NCBI RefSeq assembly: GCF_000340215.1
Contig: NW_006921532.1
Span: 8,561,409 to 8,625,408 of the forward strand
Length of the DNA stretch: 64,000 nt
Direction: 5' to 3'
Origin: Pseudocercospora fijiensis CIRAD86
Taxonomy: Eukaryota > Ascomycota > Dothideomycetes > Mycosphaerellales > Mycosphaerellaceae
The position numbers and the translations under genes were made by a program. This document shows positions 45,708-58,663 of this stretch, in pieces (position 1 is the stretch's first letter; the number at the start of each line of letters is the position of its first letter). Below the pieces are notes generated by a model. The model saw only the letters and a list, made by a program, of their open reading frames with translations. It searched no databases and was not told where the DNA came from.

Positions 45708-47097
45708 TCACTGACAAAGCTTTCCGAACTCAGAAAAGAAGTGACATTGCGATACTTGGCGCTTCTTGCCAGTCTTGGGATCGAAGATGTGACAACCATG
45801 CTTTGCTGCATTTGGTGGCTGCAAGACAGTCAGCGTCGAACTCCTATATGCCCATAGAGGGGGCGTCAAAGATCCGGGTTGTGCAGACATCCGTTAAGGC
45901 TGATGAACTATCTTAATGCAAGTGCGCATGCAGCTCTGGATACTACAGCGTCTGATCACATCGGAGTGAAAGTGGGTATTCCCCAAACCCTTGCTCCTCA
46001 TGGATTATAGCGAACAGAAACTTGTTATTCAGCGGTCCGACCCTAGTCACTTTCACTCCGATGTGGTAAGACGCTGTACATACGTGACGATCTCACGAAC
46101 GCGCGCGCCAATTTCCATGGAACCACTTACCGTGTACAAGTGTAAGCTGACCGCAATGTTCTCCTTGTCAGGGTTCGCAACACGATGCAGTCCAAGTCGA
46201 TCCGACATGTATGTCACTTGATTCGTTGCATACGTCGTTTCTTTCCTGACTCTCAGTTCTTGAGGACCCATCTTGACGCTCGAGCAGGTATGCTCGGTGC
46301 TCGGATGAGATGGATCCGATGTCGTTGCACAGTCTCCTGGTCCATCGACGCCCTCGCAGGGCCATCCATAGATAGTCTCGGTGAGGCGGCCCTGCAATAT
46401 CTTCATGACACAGTGGGCATTGGCATGGTCGTGGATGGGGGAGTGCGATCCGGCGGACCACACCAGAATCAACTGCAATTCATAGGTCAGCGAAGGAGTT
46501 TCGGGCTGGCCAGGCTGTACTAGGTAATTTTGCCACTGTCGCGTGGCTTCCCAATTCCACGACAACGAGGATAGGCTTGTTGTGTGTCGAGAGCGAGAAA
46601 ACGCGGAGCACGGAGCAAGGAGCACGGGAGCCCTTCATCAGAAATGCCTTGTTGCCTTGCCTTGTCTTGGCGGCCTCCGAATCACGTGCAATTGCGTGAT
46701 TGATGAGATCGACGAAAGTGGTTACTCTGGCCAAAGGCGGCAGCTCTTGTATATGCGGGCACTTCACGTCTTGTCCACTTACCAAGTTGCTCTTCCCGTT
46801 GCAATCGTCGACCAGATTTCGAGTGTACGCCCGACTGCTGTCCCCGAAGGCGTATCTGGTCCATTCCGCTTCCACGGAGTCATAGCCCGCCATAAGACTC
46901 TTGAGTTCCTCGACATCGACATCTGCGCTATCGATACCGTTGCATGGACCCAAGACTGCGTTGATATCCTGCACGAGGCTATGGAAGCTGTCAAGAGTAG
47001 TGGTATGGGGCTCTGGTGAGCCACGAGCAGAATCATGCAGCGATGCCGGCGCGTCGGACCCCGCATCGCTGGAATATCGCTGTGTCTTTGCTGCCAT
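45708..47097 (-). CDS. CDO1: Cysteine dioxygenase
   Basis: Three exons on the minus strand (47,097-46,783; 46,472-46,131; 45,818-45,708), 255 aa. Both introns are long for this window (310 and 312 bp), and both joins rebuild canonical sequence: [20 protein letters not shown], and [20 protein letters not shown] followed by [11 protein letters not shown]. It is a cupin, non-haem Fe(II) enzyme converting L-cysteine plus O2 to cysteine sulfinate in sulfur catabolism; cytosolic. Iron ligands are visible at His119 and His121 (IHDHANAHC) and His201 (RLGLHRVAN). Cys126 and Tyr218 are positioned to form the Cys-Tyr cofactor of mammalian-type CDO. An acidic insert with extra Cys lies between the two cupin motifs. 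The start at 47,097 (MAAKTQ) is preferred; an in-frame ATG at 47,112 also exists. It diverges from RBG1. Confidence 0.9.
45944..46078. repeat. 31-bp inverted repeat inside CDO intron 2
   Basis: Arms at 45,944-45,974 and 46,048-46,078 are reverse complements over 29 of 31 bases and share the core CACATCGGAGTGAAAGTG. The loop is 73 nt. The right arm lies about 50 nt inside the 5' splice site of the 312-bp intron, so the pre-mRNA can form a strong hairpin there. It could be the inverted ends of a small insertion (MITE or introner-like) or a structural element. Confidence 0.8.
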
Positions 47098-47759
47098 GTT
47101 GTCCCCAAGCAAGATGTAGACAGGCGGTCGGCGATGTAATGGAAGGACAACGATGATGGAGATGATCGGGAGACAGAAAGGTTCCCAGTGGTCGCAGTGA
47201 CTGGACTAAAAGGGCATCAAGGTAAGGATGTTTGCGGGTGGTGAGATGTTGAAAGGCAGAGGGTAGATACGAGACAATTCCTGGCAAACACCAGTCTAAA
47301 ACAGCTGAGCTGAGCTGCGCGTCAAGCGTCAAGCTCGACACATACATACACTCGTTTGCGCTTGCAGTCATGACCACCGATACTCTCCCGCTTGTAACCG
47401 ATCACCGTCTCACCGTAGCTTGGTTGGCTGCTGCCATGGAGAGCTGCTGTCACACGCATACCCAACCGCTTCTGCACGGTCGTGATTGCGTATACAGGAT
47501 AGATCATGTAGCGATAGTCCGGCCTGCTTGCCAAACCTTGTCTGCTTGCGCATACTATTAATTAGGTACTGATAGCGACAGCGAGAGCCAAAGATTGCTG
47601 CGCGAGTGCATCCGACGAGCCGATTGCACGTGACTTGAACCTCTGCAAATCTTCGAATCCACCACTGTAGCACCCCTCTATAGATCGCGCACACAACAGC
47701 CAACGAAGGCGCACGTACATACAAGTCGATCACGGGCTCGCGTCCGCCTATCATACATC
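47098..47759. promoter_or_regulatory. Divergent promoter region, CDO / RBG1
   Basis: 662 bp between the start codons of cysteine dioxygenase (minus) and RBG1 (plus). No other gene is supported in it. Confidence 0.5.
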
Positions 47760-48918
47760 ATGGCGACTACAGTGGACAAGATCAAAGCGTATGCGGAGTT
47801 GTGTTCGCGGCGAAGTGAGGAGACACTGACAGCTTGACAGCATCGAAGAAGAGATGGCGAAAACCCAGAAGAACAAGGCCACATCGTTTCACTTGGGACA
47901 GCTTAAGGCTAAGCTTGCTAAGCTGAAGAAAGAGCTGTTAGAACCATCGGGAGGAGGTGGTGGCAGTGGCGGTGCTGGATTCGATGTTGCCCGCACAGGT
48001 GTAGCCTCTGTAGGCTTCATAGGATTTCCCTCCGTCGGCAAATCAACCTTGATGAGTAGACTTACTGGACAGCACTCGGAAGCTGCTGCGTACGAATTCA
48101 CGACTTTGACAACGGTTCCCGGGCAAGTGGTCTACAATGGTGCGAAGATCCAGATGCTAGATCTGCCAGGTATCATTCAAGGTGCCAAGGATGGAAAGGG
48201 TAGAGGAAGACAGGTCATCGCTGTGGCCAAGACATGCCATCTCATCTTCATCGTGCTTGACGTGAACAAGCCGCTCACAGACAAGCGCGTTATCGAGAAC
48301 GAACTCGAGGGCTTCGGAATCAGGATCAACAAGCAGCCTCCGAACATCAAAATCACGAAGAAGGACAAGGGTGGCATATCGATTACATCAACAGGACCTC
48401 TGACACATATCGACAACGACGAGATCAAGGCTGTTATGAACGAATATCGAATGGCAAACTGCGATGTGGCCATCCGTTGTGATGCCACAGTGGACGACCT
48501 CATTGATGTTATCGAGGCCAAGGGACGTGCTTACATCCCAGTCATCTATGCACTCAACAAGATCGACGCGATCAGTATCGAAGAACTGGACCTCCTGTAT
48601 CGTATTCCCAATGCTTGCCCAATCTCTGCGGAACACGGCTGGAACGTTGATGAACTGCTGGAGCAGATGTGGGAGAAACTCAATCTACGGCGAGTCTACA
48701 CTAAGCCTAAAGGCAAGTTACCGGACTACACGGCGCCAGTAGTCTTGCGGAGCACAAATTGCACAGTCGAAGCATTTTGTAACGCTATCCACAAGACTAT
48801 TGTGGACCAGTTCAAGATCGCGATCGTGTACGGCCGCAGCGTCAAGCACCAACCGCAACGCGTAGGTCTATCTCACGAACTTGCTGACGAGGACATCATT
48901 ACGATCATCAAGAAGTGA
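47760..48918 (+). CDS. RBG1: Developmentally regulated GTP-binding protein, RBG1/DRG1 type
   Basis: Two exons (47,760-47,788 and 47,841-48,918), 368 aa, matching yeast Rbg1 length. The 29-bp first exon encodes [10 protein letters not shown] 52-bp intron (GTATGC...GACAG) joins it to [20 protein letters not shown]. The Obg-class GTPase has a helical N-terminus, G1 ([17 protein letters not shown]), G2/G3 ([31 protein letters not shown]), G4 (ALNKID), and a C-terminal TGS domain ([37 protein letters not shown]). It binds ribosomes with a Tma46/DFRP1-type partner and supports translation. Strongly conserved and probably constitutive. No anomalies. Confidence 0.96.
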
Positions 48919-49774
48919 AACGTCTCTGGGATCTTTGCGTCTCAACAGAATGCCACTGCAATCTTCCCGAGGGCGGACTCCGATCAGGCGGTCTCCAGCG
49001 ACCTGCCGGCTTGGCGGCGTGCTCTCCTTCCCTGCTGCTACTTTGCCAGCCACATTGGAGGTACCATGCCAAAGACTCTGGGCACTGCACGAGAAGAGTG
49101 TGCGGCCGTCTTGACACGATCGAGAGAATATCGGTGCTTCAAATGTGCGATCTGGGTCCTAAATTCGTCACGCTTGACTTCTGATTATGCGCAGACTGCA
49201 TGATAAGATGCAAATGATCAGATCTGGAGCACACTTTATTTATTATGAGTGACGATGGGACGATACATGATAGATTGCAAAAATATCAAAAACGTATGAA
49301 GATACCGGGTCCTGTCGATTGTACGTACTCGGTTCTCCGACTTGTATTACTGGTCATGGCAACAGTTGGCATCCGTAAGCTCAATCCTCGCAAGACGCTC
49401 TTCACTACCTAACAAGAGATCTCGTGTGCTTGTGCGACTGGTACTGGAGCTCCACCTTCTCAATTCAGGCGACGAGACACAATTGCGCAATTCAGGCCAC
49501 GAACGGCGATGGGATAAGTGCAACTCCTTCGAGAGCACAAAGGAGCAATGACAGCTCAGCAAAGATAACGACTGGTATACACGGTATGACTCTGGTCGAC
49601 GAATCGTAACTGACGCTTGATATACAGTACATTTCAGCTGTTTCCCGCCACCAAAGTCGTGCGTTCACAGCGAGATGGCAATGCGGACCATCTCATTCCC
49701 TGTACTTCGAAAAGTATTCGATGGAGCAGCTTCCGCTCACTTTGCGTCACGGCACCTCTTCGCCTGACGCCAGC
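48919..49774. other. Convergent intergenic region
   Basis: Between RBG1 (plus) and the MFS pump (minus). Contains their 3' UTRs; no gene supported. Confidence 0.5.
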
Positions 49775-52030
49775 TTACATGATTACAGCAATGTGATCGT
49801 CCATATACTTCGAGATGTCTCCGAGGAAGCATGCCGCGAGAATGCTTATGGACCCAAAAGCGATGGAGACGTAATACACATATACGTAAGATTCGGCGAA
49901 TGCGACCTTCGCCCAGACAGCCATGATCAGTAAAGCCCTCAAAGTAGCCATAGGACTGCAAAACTTACCTGTCCTGCGCGCACCACCGCCTCCCACGCGC
50001 CTGGCACTCCTGCTATGCCTGGGACATTGGCGATCTCATCAATGAGCGATACACCTGTTAGTTGAATAACCTCGGTGATCACAGCCTCGCTGGTGATGTT
50101 GAGTTCGGTCACCAGATAGCCGCCAATATAGTGCGCCGCCTTTGGCACGAACTTGTGCACGAAGACGTTGTAATAAACAGTGTACCCTATGCTGCCGCCG
50201 AGGACTCGGATTGACAATGTCAAAGCAGCAACGGTCGCAATGAGGTCGTCGGGACAAATGATTGTTGCTGCGAAGAATGTCAGTTCAGACAGGCTTGTGG
50301 TTTCTGGTGATCGGACTTACTGATGATGGACGCGGGCACTACAATGCCTCCGATTCCTAAGCCTGCGAGGAACAGCAGGCCCCAGATTGTAGACAGGTTG
50401 TCCACTGTCGCAACTGAGAGTGAACCACATCCCGCCGTCATCAAGACTGATGATACGATCATGAGCTCCTTGTTGTGGCCGCGGAAGACTGAAAGGAGCC
50501 AGAGAACGATTACGGCTCCGCCAAGGATGCCGAAACTCACAGGAAGACCTCGAACGCCTACGTACGAAGAGTAAGGCTATCAGCAACAGGCTATCTTCAA
50601 TAACTCCCGCCTCTGCGAACTTACCGACGCCGACTGGGTCATGTCCGTAGACATTGAATGCCTGCGTTGGCCAGAACATAAGAATGGAAAAGAAGTTGGA
50701 TCCAGAGATGAAAGTGATGACCAAAGTCAATGCCAAAATGCGTGGATCCTGACGAAGCCTCCGAGGAAACATTGGGTACGGCGCGTATCTCTCCCAGACC
50801 ACGAAGGCGACGATCATGACAGTCCCCAGAATCAATGGTACGAGGACGTGAGTGCTGTCCCAATCATATTGGTAGCCACCCCATTGCTATTGTGTTTAGC
50901 ATTAGCACGCTGCAGTAACGTCCAGGACATGACTTACCATTCCCATCATGAAGAGCAACATTCCTCCAACGGACAATATGCCACCTGTATCGCCGACAGT
51001 CAGCAACTTGCTTTGAACAACGCCAGAAGTACTGACCAATATAATCTATTTGCCGCAGCACTTCCTTCTTTGACATTCCCTGTGAGTTGACTCGCGGCGG
51101 CGGGAAGTAGAAGAACACCACTATAACCAAGCCAATGAGTGCCCAGAGACCACAGATCAGGCCGATCCACCGCCATGATGAGTAATAGGCGATGAGTTGT
51201 GCATACAGCACAGAAGGAAGCTTAGTCCATTAGCCTTGTCTATCCAGGAGCTGGTTTCGGAGGGATAGCAACTTACGAACGGCAGAATGGTAAAGATCAG
51301 CACAGCAACATACTTCCCACGCTTCGCAGTCGGCGCGAGCTCCGACGTGGCGGCGAGGGCAGTCAGCTCGTTGATTCCCGCTCCAACTCCAGCAAATACC
51401 ATTCCGCAAATGAACGTATTCATCGTCTGTGCCGTCGAGCAGATGCTGGAAGAAGACCGTCAGCCCACAACCATCGACTGCTCTCCCCCCCGTCGTTCAT
51501 ACTCACATCATGGCGATCACCAAGAGACTAGCACCAATAATAGCAACATAGCGTCGCCCAATCAAATCACTAATACTTCCAACAAATGGACAAATCGCTG
51601 CAAGTGAAAGCAAATTCGCAAGGACAAACCACACCCAACGATCCAGGCCGCCGATGTCTCGATAGATATACGGCGGCACGCCTCCGAAGAGGTAGACGGG
51701 AATCTGGGAGCCTGTCCAGAGGAAAGCCATGGCGATGAGAGACATCATTCTTCTGAAGGTCATGGGACTTTCGTGGTCGTGGTCTGCTCCGTCTCCGTAG
51801 GTGCGGAGACCATTTTTCTGGTAGTAGTTTTCATGGCCAGGGACACGCTCGTTGGTGTGGAGTTGTTCGACGCGGTCTACTTCGCCTGAGTCTTTTTCTT
51901 GGGGCGTTGGGGTGTGATCTGGAGATTCTTAGTGATCTTTGGAAGAACATGAAGTGGGATTCTCGCGTGCGATAGTAACTAACATACCTGAGCCTCCACT
52001 GTTGTTCTCTGATACTGCTTTTTGATCCAT
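49775..52030 (-). CDS. MFS efflux pump, TRI12-type (14 TM)
   Basis: Nine exons on the minus strand: 52,030-51,988; 51,918-51,507; 51,445-51,277; 51,220-51,037; 50,984-50,938; 50,886-50,625; 50,557-50,321; 50,267-49,969; 49,906-49,775. The product is 594 aa; introns are 51-69 bp and all junctions keep frame. The N-terminus is hydrophilic and followed by FRRMMSLIAMAFLWTGSQIP, PPYIYRDIGGLDRWVWFVLA and GSISDLIGRRYVAIIGA. Then come INELTALAATSELAPTAKRG, YFPPPRVNSQGMSKKEVLRQ, GGYQYDWDSTHVLVPLILG and FNVYGHDPVGVGVRGLPVSF. These match the trichothecene-efflux-pump (TRI12)/siderophore-type DHA2 branch, 14-helix drug:H+ antiporters of the plasma membrane. Such pumps export secondary metabolites, drugs or siderophores. 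No biosynthetic genes adjoin it, so the substrate is unknown and the name does not imply trichothecene synthesis. The C-terminal exon (KYMDDHIAVIM) ends just before 49,775. Confidence 0.88.
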
Positions 52031-53589
52031 GGTAGAAGATCGAAGAGGAACTTGAAGTTGGCAAGCAAGATGTCGAGTACGGTCAATCAACGGAACGCAG
52101 AGCAGAGTGTCCAATGCATATCTTTATCTTTTACATACAAGCCATATACAACCAACCGGAGCTTAGACCTATGCTTAGATGGCTTAGATGCTGACCATGC
52201 GGAGAACCCTGTTGCACATGCGAGGACGCCGAGTAGTAGGCGCCGTTTGGGATGGATCCAATATGGTTCCACTGACACGACATATAAGACACTTGCCGCT
52301 TACACAAGCCGGATGTTCTCGCTAGCGAGCATGCCATGAAATACGGAACGGCACCGCGAGCATTCTGAAGGCTCTGGATTAGTCCACGATCGAGACCAAA
52401 ATTCTAGCATCCAGCCAAAGACGGATACGTGATCTTCGCAGAAACGAATTGTTCGAATGGGACATGTGCGTTATTCGAGATTGAGATCTCAAACTGCAAG
52501 CATGGTTCCAGCACATAATACGCAAGCTCTTAATGACATGCTTGTAGCGACGTCGACATTCCATGTAACAATAAGAGCTAGTAGGTGTGGCTCAAGCGGC
52601 GCTTCGACGGCCCGGACGCAATGAGTCTGAGCTTGCTGTTCAGGTGTCGTTGGTTTTGGGTTGCGCTACCCTTTCCACATAGGACATGACCCCGTTTTGT
52701 ACAGCGTGTTCAGTGTTCACTGCTCTTGCAAATCTGCAAGACGTTCCCCACATGCCAATTGATGCGGTATTCAAAGAAGCCCACAGCCGTTGCCAAGGCC
52801 CGCCGCTTGACCATGCTGAAACCCATGTTGAGAAATACACCATACGCCGATCCGACATGTGAGCTACTGGGGAATACGTGGACCCTGATCGATAGCAGAT
52901 CCGTTAGAACTATGACTTGGCTTCGCACTGGCAAAGCTTGGGTATCTTCGATTGTCTTCCAGTGGGAACAGCGCGCGCATTTTTGCTGATGGCTCGCATG
53001 CAGTCGGCAAAATCTGCTTTGCGAGGAAGCGAGCGGATTCAATGTATCTTTTTCAAGTATACAGACTCCGGCCCAGGGGCGGACAAGTGCTTCCGGGCCT
53101 ACTTCGCCGCAACCAAGCCATGCATTCTGTGTGCCAGGGAATATTTGAATATTTCCGATGGAGTCAGCGAGCATGACTCGACTACCATTTACCTCGTTCA
53201 TCTGCTCCGGGCAGCAGCTCAAGGCTCTCAGGCTGCTGGCTCCCTTCGCCGTCGTTCGATGCTCTGAATTCTATTCTGCTGCCTTCTGCCACATCTGCAT
53301 CGGCATCGGCCAAGCGGTATTCGACTCTCTGCCACATTCCGGCATACAGCGAGCGATGGGGACCAGAAGGCCACGACCACGTTGCTCGGGGGTCATACCA
53401 AGAAGCTCCTCCGGCTGTCAATCAAAACCAACGCTCCTGAGGCAGCTCTGCAGGCAAGCCAGTTCAGCGTGCATGTGGTGTGGTGTTGGACAGAATGGTG
53501 GCACATGAAATCTTGATCGAGACCACGCTACCAGGCTGCTTGCGTTCGCGCATGTCATGTGAACTGCAGGCATGCTTGTTGATTATTGA
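52031..53589. other. Border region between genes and repeat DNA
   Basis: No gene could be supported. The longest frame is on the minus strand (52,710-53,222, 170 codons); it has no recognisable domain and may be a relic or chance. The left part holds the promoter of the MFS pump. Confidence 0.45.
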
Positions 53590-54393
53590 TTACTAATAAT
53601 CACCAGTCACTGTAATCACATGTGACTACGATTATAATTATTGAGTGAGTGACTAGTAATTATAATTAGCAATTAGTCGGCTGTTCTTAGGCAGTCCTAG
53701 GGTATATATTATACCTATAGTAGGTATTAAATTTGTACTAGTTTCTACCTGTTTCTATAGACAATAATATACTACAATAGGCGACCTTTATCGAGAGGTA
53801 GGTATATAGAATATAGGTATAGGAAGTCGCTAATTTTAATAGGTTACTAAGTTACTAGTGTCTTCTTAAGAAGAAGAGTTATTATTATCGCTAATATAGA
53901 CTTCCGACCTATTAACTATAGCCTTCTTAGCAATATAGAGCTATTACCTACAGTTATTACTAAAGGATACGCTAGTTACCTATCCGACTCTTAGCTAAAC
54001 CGACTAATTTGTTACTCCTACTTAGCTCTACTTCTAATAGGCCGGTATACTATCCTTTATCGATAAAGTAGCGTAGAAGGACTTCGAGTAGTATATTAGA
54101 GGGGCTAAAAAGGAGGGCTTGTAGTTGCCGTATTAGAGGGTTACGAGGAAGATAATAAAGAGCCTTCGCTATACTAATAAGATTATTAAAAGGGCTGCTA
54201 GCTATTAAGAGCGTATAGCTAATAGCCTTCGGAAGGTATAAGAAGGTATAGACCGCAAAGGCAAGCCTATATTGCCGCTAGGTTCTCGTCGTTATCTCAA
54301 ATTTAGAAGGAGGTATATATACTCGGAGGAGTGCTTTCTCGGGCTAAAATCGTAGTATCCGCTACGATAGGTATACTTTAAGGCTCGTATCGA
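53590..54393. mobile_element. RIP-mutated repeat, unclassified
   Basis: The change to TpA-rich, CpA/TpG-poor sequence is abrupt at about 53,590, where A/T-rich inverted motifs around GATTACTAATAATC occur. Frames carry regular TAG stops. It is interrupted by the Ty3 element at 54,399, so it is older. Protein family not identified; possibly part of a DNA transposon. Confidence 0.5.
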
Positions 54394-54398
54394 CAAGA
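54394..54398. repeat. 5-bp target site duplication (left)
   Basis: CAAGA, paired with CAAGG at 61,515-61,519; the single G-to-A difference is what RIP produces. Confidence 0.6.
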
Positions 54399-54587
54399 TA
54401 TAAGAAGGGTTATATTAGTAGGTAGATAGGGTAGTAGTAGGTATAGGTAGTATTCGATAGAGAACTAGAAGGAGAAGGAGGAAGGCAGGCTAGTTAGCCT
54501 AACGCTAAGCGCTAAGCCCTGCCTAAGGCACTAAGACCCTAGCTTCACTCGAGCTAGTTATATGCTAATTACGTATAGCCTCTAATA
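54399..54587 (-). repeat. LTR (3' LTR of the chromovirus)
   Basis: 189 bp, beginning TATAAGAAGGGTTATATTAG and ending GCCTCTAATA. It is nearly identical to 61,326-61,514. The canonical TG start seen at 63,914 has become TA here, as expected from RIP. Confidence 0.85.
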
Positions 54588-57500
54588 TACGCTTCCCTTC
54601 TAAAGGCCGCGCCCTCGTAGCCTTTCTATATTCTAACCTCGACCTCCGTTACTACTAACTTAGCAAGTCTAATAAGCTGCTTAGCCGCGCTAAATTAAAC
54701 ACTTAACTACCTAATTATATAACTATATTAAACCTTACCTTCTAATATAATGTCTAACTTCTAACTACGCTATCCCTATATATAATAAACTATAAAGTAA
54801 TATATATCTATAAGAATTAAGGGCCTTTAACTAATTACAATACAAGCGCGTCTTCCCTACTATAATAGGTAGACGTACGAGGTATTGTAGCCCTACCTCC
54901 GCTCTACGTAATATCGTACCGAGTTCTTTGCGTCTACTCTTAAAAGACCTAGAAATGTCCGCTTCCGAGGGTTGTTCTTGTTATTATAAGGGCTATTATT
55001 TACTGTCGTAGTTTCGCTAGCCCTAATTAGCTAGGTTTAGTAGCCTTTAAGTGTCAATCTTATCTTCTCTTTTTAAAAAACACAGCTCGTCTGGTTTCTA
55101 TAGATAAAGGCTGTTATAAGTATAGTAGTAGAGGTTCGCCTCGCTTAGGGGATTAGATAGATCGAGGAGTAACCTATTATCCGCAAGATCGACCCCGGCT
55201 AGCTTAGCTCTATAGTTTTGCCCTTAGTTAGTCTACTAGTCGCTTAATCTTTTAGGCGGCTTAAAGTTTTAACCAAAGTTTTAATCAACCCCTTAGTGCC
55301 TTAGGCTCGTAGTATAGGTAAGGTTGTGTTTGTAGGCGTAGTAACAATAGTAAGTAATATTAATAATAGCAGCGCTAGCCGTCTTAGCGCTAACTTTACC
55401 TTACTTCTAATTTCCTTCTTTAACTAATAACAACTCGGCAATACTATTACTAATATAGCTATATCCTTCCTTTCTTAAATAGTAACATACTCCGCAATAC
55501 TATTACTAATATAGCCGCGCCGGCCGCGCTATCGTTATTATTATTATTACTATCCGCGCGCGCTATCCCCGCTAACCGCCTAGGCCTCGAGATCTCGATA
55601 GAATAAGGGGGCGCTAAGAGAAGGGTCTTATAGGGTGCGCTAATAAAGAGGTAGTTTCCTAAAAGAGCAGCGAATAGTTAACGCGTTATAGCGCGTTTGT
55701 TAGTACTCGGTGCGCGTTTACTATAGTAGTATAGTCTTATTGTCCTAGTTTGCCGGCCTCTAATTAGTTAGCTAATAACACCCCGGGGGTGCTATTAATC
55801 CTAGGCCTTAGTAGTAACATTATAGGCCCTTAGCCTTCTTCTTGTTCTTTGCACTAGTCTAATACTTATCTAATAACTTAGCTATATCCTTGAAGGAATC
55901 TTTAGCCTCCTACGAGTCCTATTTAGGTAAATAGCCTTGCTATCTTAGGAGGTACTCCTTCTTGCCTTGTCTAGTCCGATGCTTTAGGATGCGTTCTATA
56001 GACTACAGCTCTTTACCGTCGGCTAGTATCTCTTTATATTTAGTAGGGGCTTCTTTAGGGCCTCCGCGGTAGTAGTATAGTTTAAGGAGGGAGATATAGA
56101 AAGTGTTATAGATAGTATAGTATAGTAGGAGCTATAACTAATAGGCCTAGCTATTGCCTTTCGGTTCTCGGATTCGGAATAGGCTAATAAACCGTAGTGC
56201 TAGTTTAGGGCGTATTTTGCTATTAGGTAATAGGTGTTTGCGGATGCGGAGGTTCTTTATACTAAGCATAACTATATCGCCTTGCTTGAAGGTTATCGGT
56301 ATATAGTGTTTGTTATAATAGGCCTTCTAATAGGCCTAGGCCTTTGCTAGTTTGTTAGCTATCTTAGCGTAAATCTCTCGCATCTTTTAAACCCTCTCGA
56401 TAGCCGCTAGTGTTTTAGGGGCTTAACGCGCTTCCCTTTCCTTGCGCTCGGCCTCGAGCGAGGTAAATGGATCTTGTAGTAAGGCGGCGTTTTAGCCTAT
56501 TATAGCTATATATAGTGAAACCTTAGTTAATAAATGTACGCTATTATTATATATAAATTCGGCCGGTTATAGGAGGTCGACCTATCTATTAGAGTCCTTA
56601 TTAATATAGCTTCGTAAGTATTGCTATAGCGTAGCATTCTACCTTTCGGTCTAACTATCTGTTTATAGATAGAATGCTATAGACAGGCGATGCTTAAGTC
56701 TTAGCTATAGGCAAATCTTACTCTAATAGTAAGATATAAATATCGAGCCTCGATCGGAGACTATCCCTTTAGGGGTCCCCTAATAGCTATAGAAGATGTT
56801 GTTCTATAGCGACTTAGCTAGGTTAATAGCCGTCTAATCCTTTTAGGCAGGAATATAACAAGCGCCCTTAGTAAACCGGTCTACGACAACTAGGATAGCA
56901 TTATATACATCCTTACTGCCTCTACGCTTAGCAGGCGGAAGGCCTATAATAAAATCTATTATAAGCTTAGTAAATAGCTTCTTTAGAATAGGGAGTAAAG
57001 ATAACTCGCTAAATAGTAAGTATTTCGGTACTTTAACTCGTTAATATACGGTATACGTGTTTACGTAGTCCTTTATATCCCGCTTACTATTTAGCTAGTA
57101 GTATGTGCGCGATAGTAGCTCGTGCGACCTCTCTATACTATAGTAACCGGTAAGCTTACTATTATAGTGTCGCTTAAGAAGCTCTTATCGTATCGAATGC
57201 TCGGTAGGGACATACAATCTACCCTTATAGCGCAAATAGCTATCGGTATTAATCGACTAATTCTTGCTAGATCTAGTCTTACGGCTACTTCTAAGCTAAT
57301 CTATACGAGTAGTAGTAAAAGCGTCCCTTTACTAAGCACGCAACAGTTCGTTTATAAAGGCTTAACTATCTCCTTACGCAAGTTCGCTTAACAGCACCCT
57401 CGCTGTCGTATATAGCACGCACTATATATATCTAGTAGTACTAGTAGCCGGATTAACTATAGCAGTGCTTTAATCGCTATTACTATATATAGCGATATCG

Positions 57501-58663
57501 ACTAGGGAGTTATCGTAACCCTTCCTATTAGTATTATTAAGCTTGATACGCACTATTAATATAGCAAGAGTATTAATATGCTTTAAGCCGTCGCGGAGTC
57601 CGGTAAGCCGCTTATCCTACGCTTGCCTTACTACGAGGTCTATAGCAATCTTATACTATAGGGTTAGAAACAATAAATTAATAGATTAGGTTTCGCTATC
57701 GTAATTAGGTCGCCTCGATAGGCTATTAGTAGGGTTACTTACACCTAGCCGATATAATACATTAAAATCAAACCTAGCGAGGTAAACGGCCTATCTAGCC
57801 TATCGACCTATAACCCTAGTAACCTTAGTAATACTACGAAGGTTGTTGTAGTCCGTATAGACCTAAATAGGGTGCTAAGCACCGTCGAGATAGTAGCGCT
57901 AGTGTTTGAAGGCTTCTACGATTGCTAAGAGCTCTTACTCGTAGGTCTCGTACCGACGTTCTATATCGATTATCTTCTGTAAAAAGAAGGCAATTAGGTG
58001 CTAGTAGTAGTTACTATCTAACTGCTAAGACATTATAGCTAATACAGCGAACTATAAAGCGTTAGTCTTAATACGGATTAGTTTGCTTAGTACGAAGTAG
58101 TATAATAAGGGGACTTTAGTAAAGCGCTACTTTAAACCGTTAAAAGCGGCTTATACTCTATTAGTCTATTTGAACTCTCTAGTTAGGTTAGCCTTAGTTT
58201 TAGTAAGCTTAGTTAGTAGCATTATATGCCTCGAATAGCCCTTAATAAACCGACAGTAGAAGTTAGTAAAACCTAGGAATAATTAAAGCTCCTTAATAGA
58301 CGTAGGAATAGGCTATTTAGTAATTGTTTTAATCCGGTTAGGATTAGCCTTAACACCCTCGGTTGAAATAAGGAAGCTAAGGAATAACACCTCTTTAGTA
58401 GCAAAGGTACATTTAGAAGGTTTGTAATATAGTCTATAGGCTCGTAGGCGGTCGAGGACCTTACGTACTACGGCCTAGTGTTCTGTAATATTAGGTAAAT
58501 GTATATAAACTAGGATATTATCTAGGTAAACTATATAGAGGTAGTCTGATAGGCCTAATAGGGCCCGATTAATATAGGACTAGAATATTGTAGGGGCGTT
58601 AGCTAGCCTAAATAGTATAACTAAGTACTCGAAATAGCTATAACGAGTGCGAAAGGCTGTCTT

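Noticed and set aside
49775..52030. Trichothecene or other toxin cluster
   Set aside because: The pump is only of TRI12 type; no terpene synthase, P450 or other pathway gene lies nearby, and the acyltransferase is 36 kb away.
52710..53222. 170-codon minus-strand ORF as a gene
   Set aside because: No recognisable family, sits at the edge of repeat DNA, could be a decayed gene or chance.
57122..57391. 89-codon plus-strand frame in the repeat block
   Set aside because: Antisense to the chromovirus pol between RNase H and integrase; no domain in the plus frame.
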